Positions 9,701 through 18,408 of a stretch of 64,000 nucleotides of DNA are shown here, piece after piece. The stretch comes from Isoetes taiwanensis (Eukaryota > Streptophyta > Lycopodiopsida > Isoetales > Isoetaceae): positions 1,595,501 to 1,659,500 of the forward strand of contig JAJEKV010000205.1 in NCBI GenBank assembly GCA_021234155.1, written 5' to 3'. A model generated the notes under the pieces. That model saw only the letters and a program-made list of their open reading frames with translations, searched no databases and had not been told where the DNA came from. The translations under genes and the position numbers were made by a program. Each line of letters opens with the position of its first letter. Position 1 is the first letter of the stretch.

Positions 9701-10933
9701 ATGGCACGGACGAAACAGACGCCAAAAGGTTGTACCCACCCGGTTATGTGAGCTTCAAGAGCCGTCCGTCGAAAGGCCGTAGGCCGACGGAGGCAAGTGC
9801 ACATCGGGAAGAGGAGGCACCGGTTGAACCACCTAACCCTAACCCCGAGGAGCAGGGAATGTGTATCGAGAACCTTGATTGGGAGTACGACGCGGGCGGG
9901 CGGAACCGCGGAGGGGGAGCCGGAGGGAGATCTTCGGGATAATGAGGAACCAGAGCCGAACCAAGAAGAAAAAAGAGGGAAAGAGAAGAAGGCGAAGCCG
10001 AGGAAATCTAAGGCTGGAGCGCGGAAGGAAAAGGAAGAACTAAGAAAGAGAAGGGAGGAGAAGGAGCAGAGGAGGGAAGAAAGGAGGAAGCAAAGAGGAG
10101 CGGGAGAAGGTGAGGGCGAGAAAGGTAAGGACCCGGAAGTGCCATGAGAAGCCGAAGAAGAAGAAGACACCGCCGCTGGAGTGACCATACAGAGCCGGAT
10201 CCCGAGAAGCCCCCATCTTCGCCCCGGACCAACTTGAGGAGGGAGCGGAGGACACGTAACCAGAGAGACTTCGGCCCTTCAAACCCACTGGGAGGAGGAA
10301 GACCCCGCGGGCTAATGCACCGCCCTATCCTAAATGGCGTCGCCAAGCACCCCAAATGATGACACCAAGAAACCAAGGCCGCAGAGGGAGTCCTATGCGC
10401 TGAAGCGGGACTTGAAGTAATGAGGAGGAGCTAAAGGAGTATACCGCTGCACATGAAAAATGCACGTAAGAATACTCCAAATACTACGAAGAACACAGAG
10501 TGAAGACCATTGAGGGAGGTCGGCCAACGAAGAAGAACACGTTGAAGCGCCCAACCGAACAGCCAACCCCTCCTCCGGAAGAAGCCGATGAAGAGGCCGG
10601 CGGACTCAAAATTCGCGCGAGGGCAGCCCAAGAAATCAAGCACTTCCAGCAGAGCTATGGCTTCCTCATTCCCGTGAGCCCCTTTGCACGCCTAACAAGG
10701 GAGATTTTGCAGGAGTTCGATCCATCCAACGGGTCACGGACGACATGTTGCTCGCGACCGCAAGGAGGCGCCTGAGCAAAGACATCGTGACATTACTTGA
10801 AAACTCTCGGCGTGTGCTCAACACGCTTAAGAGAGTGACTTGTATGCCCAAAGATATTAGACTAGCTCGGTTTATTAAGAAGGAGGGCCCCCGAACTATT
10901 GTAAATGACCTTTTCTTTGGTATAAGTCTATAA
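9701..10933 (+). CDS. Histone H3-like (possibly CENH3-like) protein encoded by the chromovirus, frame-broken
   Basis: The gene begins with the first ATG after an internal TATA box. Its first residues, MARTKQT, are those of histone H3. A long, highly charged linker rich in K, E, R and P follows (to about 10600). The C-terminal part (10605-10933) is a histone fold of the H3 family. It has an alpha-N/alpha-1 segment EIKHFQQSYGFLIPVSPF, then RLTREILQEF, an alpha-2 helix containing VTLLEN where H3 has VGLFED, and KRVTCMPKDIRLARFI, nearly the H3 C-terminus. The LIP..PF wording and the long tail resemble centromeric H3 more than canonical H3. The MPKD wording is canonical. The reading frame shifts near 9730-9750, 9930, 10147, within 10360-10500 and near 10735. 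These breaks may be sequencing errors (see findings) or real decay. It ends IKKEG plus about 17 extra residues. Inferred role: deposition in chromatin of the element or its target. The H3-family assignment is strong; function is unknown. Confidence 0.85.
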
Positions 10934-11033
10934 TTTTGATAAATAAATAAGTCCAATCGAAGTTTAAATAGGGTGTATTTGCGAATTCTACATTTAGAAA
11001 TAGCAAAGTTCGAACAAACCAGGCATTTTGATC

Positions 11034-11512
11034 CCACCCCTCACAGAGTGCGCCCCAACCCATTAGGTTTGCAAACCGATCCCACCTGGCGACTGTGTGT
11101 GAGTGGTTGAGCATGGTTTGGTGCCAAATCTTGCCTAAATGAAGAAAGTAGGTATACTATTCGACCTAGCTCATCCCAGTTAGTAGGAATTGACCCCTAA
11201 TCTGTCCAAATTGGCCAACGCCGAGTCAAATGGAGCTCCACCCCTCACGAGTGCCTGGACCCATTTGGTTTGGAATCGATTCCACCACAAGACCTGTGGT
11301 GAGTGGTCGAACCCCAAACTCCACTACAACTTGCCCAAATAAGGCGGTAAAGGCTCAATCCTACTTATCTCGATGAGATATCAGGATTATGTCTTTAGTT
11401 CTCTAGTTTAGCATCATTAGTGACCTAAGCAAAAGAGCCCACCCCTCACAGAGTGCGCCCCAACCAGTTCGGTTTGCAAACCGATCCCACCCTGGCGCAC
11501 TGTGTGAGTGGT
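11034..11512. repeat. Three nested-hairpin repeats between the H3-like gene and gag
   Basis: Copies lie at 11034-11110, 11239-11310 and 11438-11512, spaced about 200 bp. Outer arms CCCCTCACAGAGTGCGCC and GGCGCACTGTGTGAGTGG pair. In the last copy the loop holds the perfect palindrome CGGTTTGCAAACCG (11470-11483). The same repeat occurs twice before the H3-like gene. Each cluster lies some 110-160 bp upstream of a TATA box. Confidence 0.85.
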
Positions 11513-11672
11513 CTCGTCCGAATTGATCCAAGTTGTCCTTAGACAAACCAAAATCATTGCTTAAGGACCCTTAGGAGCATTTCCAAGCTCAATTAGCCTA
11601 CAAATCATACCTCTAGACCCCAGAAAGTCAGGGAATTGTAAACCTAAAATTTTCCCAAAATTAGGGTTTTGC

Positions 11673-11680
11673 CTATAAAG
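11673..11680 (+). promoter_or_regulatory. Internal TATA box upstream of gag
   Basis: CTATAAAG follows AATTAGGGTTTTGC and precedes the gag ATG at 11793 by about 115 bp. The hairpin-TATA-ATG layout repeats that before the H3-like gene, suggesting a duplicated promoter module. Confidence 0.55.
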
Positions 11681-11792
11681 GGGAACCCAAGTGTCATTTG
11701 CACCTTCCAACCTCGCTCTCTGCTCCAAGCCGATTTCCCTGATCCTTAGGGCGCTTCTGCATCTGTCTGTCATCCCCGGCTCCTCAGTGCTC

Positions 11793-13308
11793 ATGGCCAC
11801 TTCTTCATTCAAGCGATGGTACAGCGCCACAGCTCATGTGGCTGAAGCTGACATCGAATCGGTCTTCAATGTCTTCCGAAGGGAACTTGACATTGAGGCC
11901 ACCATCAACGCCACTCCCTTCTACCAGAACATCATGTCTGAGTTCCATGCCAAGATAGGACCCTTTTTGGTAGAACTCCCACCTTGTGTAGGGTATTTTG
12001 CACCTAAACCGCGCCCTCAAGTCAGCCCCCGCAAGATATCCCAAATGTAGATAAGTACTTAGAGAATAAAGCAGTCCGCCTTCCCAACTACATGTCCATC
12101 TCACGTCAATAGGAGGAGGTACTTCTCCTATACAAAGAAATTTGTAGCCATCTTTCTATCTCTTGGGGTCAAACCCGGATAGGGAACCCTCAGTCTGACC
12201 TTTAGAAGTTGAACCCATAGCCATGGCCGCAAAGGAGGAGGAGGAACGGATGCGACTCGAGTACGAGCAAGAAGAAGAGGAGGAGGATGAATACGAATCA
12301 GACCCGGAAGACCTGGATCTAGAACAGGAGAGGCAGCAAGCGGAACAGCAGATCCAAAACTTCGAAGAGGGACTGCGAGCAACAAGAAGAGCCCCACCAC
12401 TCGGGCAGGGCATTACAAGCTTGACGCCGGTGTTCATAGCAGGCGAGGCATATCTAACCCTTCACGACATCAAGAATCTTCCACAGTGCCGCGACAGAGG
12501 CCTTAGGGTGGATGAGATTTTACACCTTCTACGACGGCGGATCTCGGCGACTTCATGCGTCGAAGCTTCGGTGACTTCCCTATCAGCATAAGAGAAGCCA
12601 GGACCTTCACCGGCGAGACATCATCAGATATAGAAGCTTACGCAGGCATCAGACAGATGATGGCCGAAAGGGAATTGCCCTCGGAGGAGGAGTTCATGGC
12701 AATTCAGGAACAAATGGGCATCAAAGGCAAGTCCACATCAGCATTATTACCGAGCTCGCCAACACCCATCCTGAAGCAGCATGGAGGCAGTATCAACCTA
12801 AGGAGGCTGGTGCACCAAGACTTCAGAGAGCTAGAGGAGATACCAGTGGATGACTTCGCGGGAAGGCACAGGGCAACTTCCTCGTCTGCCGAAGAAACAG
12901 GGCATGATAAGGCGCTCAGATACTACCTGCCGTTGCTGCTGGACGGAAGAATAGCGGTTATTCACCGCCAATTTAGCCCAAGAGGGGAAGAAGGGGTCTT
13001 TATGCTTATCGCCCTCTCAGGGTTCGGACACCATGCACGATTACCTCCAAACATCGACCATGTTGTCCTGATCAAGAGAGCGATTGCATTGACCATCTTC
13101 GACTTTGCAATCCCTTATAAAGGCTGAGGGCAGATTGGCAATGGCAGGCAAGCGTATACATCGGATAGGAGAATTGCGGACATGGAGGCAAAATACTCAA
13201 GGAGGGGCGTCAACAAATATTCTCGGGGAACTTAACGGGGTCATTAGGTGCGGCCCAAGTGAAGAAATTTTTGGAGGACCACCACGACTACCTCAAGAAG
13301 TTTGAAGA
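11793..13308 (+). CDS. Extended N-terminal gag region of the chromovirus, family unassigned
   Basis: The start chosen is the ATG at 11793 (context GCTCATGGCC), the first after the internal TATA box. The first ~85 residues (MATSSFKRWYSATAHVAEAD...) are compact and helical-looking, with no family I recognise. After frame breaks near 12050 and 12115-12225 comes an acidic coiled-coil stretch (about 12223-12400, EEEERMRLEYEQ then many E/D and Q). A 190-residue block follows (12555-13127) with SSAEETGHDKALRYYLPLLL and RLPPNIDHVVLIKRAIAL. It stands directly ahead of a recognisable capsid region and probably forms the matrix or spacer portion of gag. It could instead be another captured cellular gene. 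Confidence 0.55.
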
Positions 13309-13471
13309 GTAAAAGTTTATTAAATTGCATGTAAAAGATTTAGTATATATATATGAATATAATATATATCTCTTTTTGTATATAATTGCTCCCTCAAATT
13401 GTATAAACAAGTAAAACAACGTAACACACAAAACAAGAACTAATGATCGAGAATGTACTCTAATGTGCATG
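13309..13471 (+). other. AT-rich insert in gag, possible intron
   Basis: A 160 bp AT-rich stretch (TATATATATGAATATAATATATAT) interrupts GC-rich gag. It starts with GTAAAAG after a KKFEE-like reading and ends in TGCATGCAG before LEYLETLMN. These are plausible donor and acceptor sites, but the joined frame is not clean at the exact junction, so splicing is only a suggestion. Confidence 0.4.
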
Positions 13472-14730
13472 CAGCTAGAGTACCTAGAAACCTTGATGAA
13501 CACGGCAGGCGAGAACAAGAACGCACCCCGCCAAGGCGCTTCCGGTAGGAATTTGCTTGAGAAGGTAAGCGGTAACACCGGAGGAGGAGCTATCCCAAAT
13601 CAGATCCGACATCCACGACATAAGGGCATTGCTAAAGGGGCAGCGGCAATAAGAGGACAGGACAGAATGTGCCCTTGCTTAGGGAAACGCCCGGTGGCGA
13701 ACAAATTAACGGCGAAGGAAGAGAAGCGGAGAGGGAGAAGATCTCCTAGCTCGGGATCCTCAAGCTCCAGCTTCGGATCTGCACTTCGGCATCGGAAGAG
13801 CGGGAAGAAGAGGCACGAGGTCGCCGGCGGGATCCAAAACCGGCGAGGGGGACGAAAGCTGACCGATTATCGGAAGAAAGTTGACTCGCCCTTAGTAATG
13901 TGTGGAAAGCGGAAAGTTAGAGCAGTTTTCGGGGGAAAACAGATCCGAATGGAAGCGAGAGGCATGGCTGGATGAGATGAGTGAGTATGGCAACGCCTAT
14001 GGCATGAAAGATAAAGACAAAGGAGGGGTAGCAGCAAAGCAAACCTCAAGGGTGCAGCCGTAATTTGGTGGAAGGGGTATGCCAAAGCACATGAGCTGGC
14101 GAGGGACGGTTGCAAGTTGAGAAAAGTTCGCCAAGGCATTCAAACATCATTATGTACCAAGAGAACATAAGTGCAACATGATGCGGCCAGTTCTATAGGT
14201 CGCAACAGGGCAACAAATCAGTCGAAATACACGGAGGAATTCATGAGACTAAGGCTTTATGTGCCAAAGTTGAGTGAAAAGCATGCGGTGGAAGGCTATA
14301 TTGAAGGCTTGAACGATGAGATCCGCAAGTTTCTAAGGGCAATAAACCGAAGTCCGCGGTATGTGAGGCGAAGCAAAGGCCATAAGTTTGCAAGGAACGA
14401 GGTCCACAAGAGCGGGCATCAAGACAACAATATTTCGGGATAAGGGAAGAGCACGGGGGCTATAGCCCAAGGGCGGCAAGCCCAAATAGCTAGCAAACGC
14501 AAAGTACAATTCAAATTATGGGAAGCAAGGCAACACAAGTAGTGGCAAGTAGGAAAAAAAGCGGGTAAGCTTCAAGGAGCAAGGAGCCAAGTCTAACTAC
14601 TCCCAAGCGGTGAGGCAATTTCTGCAGATCCATTCCCAAGGAGAAGAAGCGAGGGAATGTATAGAGAACCCGGTTGTGTTTCAGATGCTTCCAGCCGGGG
14701 GCATAGGACCAACAATTGCCCCCCGATTAT
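13472..14730 (+). CDS. Gag capsid and nucleocapsid region of the chromovirus, frame-broken
   Basis: After a basic, serine-rich stretch (13650-13975), the capsid domain of the Retrotrans_gag type appears. GAAVIWWKGYAKAHE occurs near 14055. Then, in another frame, FAKAFKHHYVPREHKCNMMR occurs at 14128-14190. SKYTEEFMRLRLYVPKLSEK, followed by AVEGYIEGLNDEIRKFL, lies at 14222-14335. A zinc-knuckle remnant with GHRTNNCP lies at 14700-14722, preceded by cysteines. Several single-base frame shifts separate these pieces. The order capsid then knuckle is normal for gypsy gag. Confidence 0.8.
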
Positions 14731-14894
14731 GAATGCGGCATTGGCGAGCTGGGATGGGAGACACCATCGGATGCGGGGCGGCGGCGAAAGCGGGATTACA
14801 TCCATGGCGAGTGTCACATCTTTGCGGCTATTGATACGTGGAATGCGAGAAAGTCGGGTATAAGGTAATCTCAACGACGGAAAAGCCCAAGAGA

Positions 14895-16765
14895 AATCCT
14901 TTATAGTATTGATAGACTCTGGAAAGCGATCATAATTTTGCATCCCCTAGGATGGTAAGCATGTTGAAGTTAAAGCCGTTAAAGTCCAAGCCCGGGCCGG
15001 TGGTGCTAGCCAATGGAGCAATTAGGCATCTGCAGGAAGAGAATAAACTTCAATGTAGACTTGCCGGTGTTAATGTTGCATTGGGAGCGGAAGTCATGAA
15101 TATAGGCAAGTATGATCTCATTATTGGAATGGAATATCTTGGACCAGCAGGAGCAATCATCGATTGTGGGGAAACGTAAGGTGACCTTAACAACGCCGAG
15201 AGGGCAAAGTCATCGAAAATCACAGGTAAAAAGTAAACCCAATCATGCAATGCATGAGTAGTGAAAAATTGCTTAAGTGCATAAGAAAGCAGCAGGTGGC
15301 CTATCTCCTTAAGCTTGAGCTCCAAGATCGGGAAATGGGAGAGAAATAAAGAGATCAAAGAATCTAGCAAGCTCCCGGGCCAATAGCAAAGTTGATCGAG
15401 GAATTTCAACGACTTGTTCCCCTGATGAGATTAAGCAGCTTCCGCCCTATAGAGGAGTCGAGTGTGAAATAGCACTTGAACACGGGGCCGAAGCCTACAA
15501 GCAAGGCACCTTATAGGATGTCAACCGAGGAGTTGACAGAGTTAAAGAAGCGATTGCAAGAATTGCTAGACCTAGGGTTCATAAGACCTAGTGTCTCCCG
15601 TTGAGCCCCTATTCTCTTTGTGAAGAAGAAGGATGGGAGCCTCGGGATGTGCATTGATTACCGCCCGGTTAAATAAGCACACCATCAAAAATAAGTATGC
15701 CTTGCCTAGGTCGGATGACTTAATGGATCGATTCGCGAGGGGAGCAAAGATCTTCTCCAAAATAGATCTCGGATCGGGATATCACCAGATTAGGATCAAG
15801 GAGGAAGATATTCATAAGACAGCGTTGAGGACAAGATATGGGCACTATGAGTTCACGTTATGCCCTTTGGATTGTCTAATGCACCAGCAACATTTATGAG
15901 GTTAATGAGCGGCGTCCGCGAATTTCTAGATTCCTTCATCATAGTCTTCTTCGACGATATCTTGGTTTCTGATAAGTACGTGGAGGAGCACGCCCAACAT
16001 TTGAGGAAGGTGCTTGAAAAGTTAAGAAGGCATCAACTCTTTGCGAAGTTATCGGGTGCCAGTGCCCCATAGAACGGAAAGAGTGGAGTACTTGGGGGCG
16101 CGTGATCACGCAGGAAGGCATTTCCACAGACCCCTGCGAAGATAGAAGGCGTGATCGGGCTGGCCGGCACCAAAGAATACGCATGAAGTCGGGGAGCTTC
16201 CTAGGGCTAGCGGCTATTATAGAAGATTTGTGAAGAATTTTGCCAAGGTAGCGGCGCCATTAACGGATCTCACAAAAGGTGGGAAGATAAAAGATTGGGC
16301 AGCCCATTGGTAAAACAAGGCCCGAAAGCATTTGAGACACTTGAAGGAAGCTTTGACGACGGGCCCGGTATTGGTCTTGCGGATCCGACCAAAGATAAGC
16401 TTGTAGCAACAGATGCTAGCGGGGATAGCGGCAAAGTATGATCCTCCTCATGCGGGGAGGAAAGAGTAGTGGCCTATGATTCCAAGAAGTTGAATGGCCA
16501 GAAGCAGCTACCCAACATGATGAGGAGCTCCCCGGCTATAGTAAGGGCTTTAAGAATTTGGAGGCATTATTTATTAGGAAGGAAATTCGGTTAGACCACG
16601 AGATCACCAAAGCCTCCAATACATATTTTACTTGGCGCTCCTTAATTTGAGGCAAAGGAGATGGATGGAATTCTTGGAAGAATATGACTTTGAGATAAGT
16701 TATAAGCCAGGGAAGCTCAATGTGGTTGCGGATGCCCTTTCCAGGAAGCCATTGGCAACCAGAAT
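14895..16765 (+). CDS. Chromovirus protease, reverse transcriptase and RNase H, frame-broken
   Basis: The aspartic protease starts with VLIDSG (near 14908) and continues through [20 protein letters not shown] to 15172. Reverse transcriptase runs from the [16 protein letters not shown] segment (near 15503) through [16 protein letters not shown], the [18 protein letters not shown] block (15760-15810) and the [15 protein letters not shown] motif (15860-15905). Its catalytic FFDDILV is at 15949-15969. The RNase H portion (16300-16765) is badly broken but ends with the typical [17 protein letters not shown]. Stops and frame shifts are frequent, many at CAG/CTG/CCGG sites. The catalytic aspartates are still readable. 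Confidence 0.88.
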
Positions 16766-16794
16766 TCATTGTAACGCCATATCAACACTCGTAA

Positions 16795-17816
16795 GTGAGT
16801 TTGGCAAGAAGATTGAGGAAACACTGCCGACGGACCTCGACTTCAAGGAAGTTTGGGCGAGCCTTTCCAAAGAGGCCAGGACCGACAAGGAAAGGGAGAT
16901 GTTCAGGCACTACAAGAAGGAAGGGAACTTGCTATATTATAAAAACAAATTGTGTGTACCAAAATCTTCGCAAGTTAGAAAGCTTATTTTGAATGATACA
17001 CACAATAGTCCCATAGCAGGGCATGCAGGGTTCATGAAGACATATTTCAAGATTAGAAGCAGTTATTATTGGCCCGGCATGAAGAAGGAAATAGCAAGAT
17101 ATATTAGAGAGTGCCAGATATGCCAGCAGACAAAGGCGGAACAGCTCCGGATCCCAGGTGCCTTGGAACCATTGCCCGTGCCAAATGCTAAGTGGGAGGT
17201 GATAAGTATGGATTTTATTACAGGACTCCCAAGAACAGCAAGGGGCAAAGATGCCTTGATGGTGGTAGTAGATAAGTTGTCAAAGATGGCACACTTTGTG
17301 CCGTGCAGGACAACAGATGAAGATTAGACACGACCCAACCTATTTGTTAAGGAGATTTTTAGGCTCCATGGCATGCCAAGGGAGATAATCTCGGATAGAG
17401 ACTCCAAGTTTATGAGTGCCTTTTGGCAGGACCTATTCACCACTATCCAGACAAAGCTTTCGATGAGCACGGCATATCATCCCCAAACAGATGGTCAGAC
17501 GGAGAGGACAAACAGGATCATCGAAGATATGTTAAGAAGCTATGTATGGAACAAGCAATCCAAGTGGGATGATCTCATCTACCTAGTAGAGTTTGCCTAC
17601 AACAGCACCAAGCAGGAGTCATCGCAGATGAGTCCTTTTATGATTAATTACGGGTATCAGTGTCTTACCCCGGATACTTGGCACAACCCTGTGTCCAAGG
17701 TGGAAGTCTCCCAGCAGATGCTTTCGGAAATGCAAGACTTGGTGGAGGAAGTGAGAGGATATCTCCTTGCAGCAAGAAGCAGGCAGAAAAGCATCGCGAC
17801 AAGCATAGGACGGTAA
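16795..17816 (+). CDS. Chromovirus integrase (HHCC and DDE core)
   Basis: The zinc-binding region reads NDTHNSPIAGHAGFMKTYF followed by YYWPGMKKEIARYI and CQICQQTK, giving the H...H...C..C pattern (16990-17135). The catalytic core has D in SMDFITGLP (17205-17235), D in IISDRDSKFM (17384-17413) and E in TDGQTERTNRI (17490-17525). One stop (TAG at 17325-17327) splits the core between the first and second aspartates; otherwise the frame is long and well preserved. Integration would produce the 5 bp duplication seen around the element. Confidence 0.93.
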
Positions 17817-18328
17817 GAGAATTTGAAGTGGGAGACAAAGTGTGGTTGAAGATCAAAGTCAAGCAGGCCAAGCTCGCCATCGGCAATTGCAAGAAGCTTG
17901 CTCCAAGATGGGCTGGACCCTTCAGAATAGAGAAGAGAGTAGGTAACCAATCCTACAAGTTGGACTTGCCAGCACATCTTAAGATACATAAGGTTTTCCA
18001 CGTAAGTTTGCTAAAGAGGCACACCCCAAACCCCGAGGAAGTATTGGAGACAAACGAGTTTTTAGAAATGACGGACGAGCATATTGAAATCGTTCCGGAA
18101 GTCCTTCTTAATAGATCTTATAAGAAGACAAGAAGGTCAAAATTCCTCCAATACCTTGTGAAGTGGAAGCACTTACCAGTGGAAGACGCTACGTGGGTAC
18201 TTGAGTCAGATCTTAAGAAACAGTACCCCGAGTTTATGGAGCAATGCAAGGGTCGGCTCGTCACCGAAGTAGTCGACATCAGCAACCAAGAAATCGGCTC
18301 AGGCATGTCGATTTGGGTTTGGATTTAA
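17816..18328 (+). CDS. Integrase C-terminal GPY/F region and chromodomain
   Basis: Downstream of the core comes the conserved EFEVGDKVWLKIKVKQAK segment, then KLAPRWAGPFRIEKRVG and KIHKVFHVSLLKRHTP. A canonical chromodomain follows (about 18130-18260), with FLQYLVKWKHLPVEDATWV and the helix ESDLKKQYPEFMEQ. Chromodomains of chromoviral integrases are known to bind modified histone H3 tails and direct insertion into heterochromatin. Here the same element also encodes an H3-like protein, which makes this reader of special interest. The reading frame ends with TAA at 18326-18328. Confidence 0.93.
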   Translation, partial: REFEVGDKVWLKIKVKQAKLAIGNCKKLAPRWAGPFRIEKRVGNQSYKLDLPAHLKIHKVFHVSLLKRHTPNPEEVLETNEFLEMTDEHIEIVPEVLLNRSYKKTRRSKFLQYLVKWKHLPVEDATWVLESDLKKQYPEFMEQCKGRLVTEVVDISNQEIGSGMSIWVWI

Positions 18329-18408
18329 GCATGTGTAGCTAAGGCTAATCTACGCATGCAGCCTATGCTAGGCATGGGTTGCATGCGTTGTTACCGATGA
18401 TGAGACCA
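18329..18408. other. 3' noncoding part of the chromovirus, left of the guest array
   Basis: This noncoding DNA continues at 40096 once the guest array is removed. It contains a small inverted repeat, ACGCATGCA at 18352-18360 and TGCATGCGT at 18380-18388. Confidence 0.7.
18404..18408. repeat. Target-site duplication GACCA (left) of the guest array
   Basis: GACCA directly precedes the first guest LTR and is repeated at 40091-40095 directly after the last one. The whole three-LTR array therefore corresponds to one insertion site. Confidence 0.9.

Noticed and set aside
9607-10188. Minus-strand serine/phenylalanine-rich frame of 193 codons
   Set aside because: It is the complement of the K/E/R-rich linker of the H3-like gene; low complexity on one strand keeps the other open.
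10605-10933. Host histone H3 gene inserted by chance
   Set aside because: Not fully excluded, but the gene lies between primer site and gag with element-specific hairpin/TATA modules on both sides and is too diverged from canonical H3 for a recent host copy.
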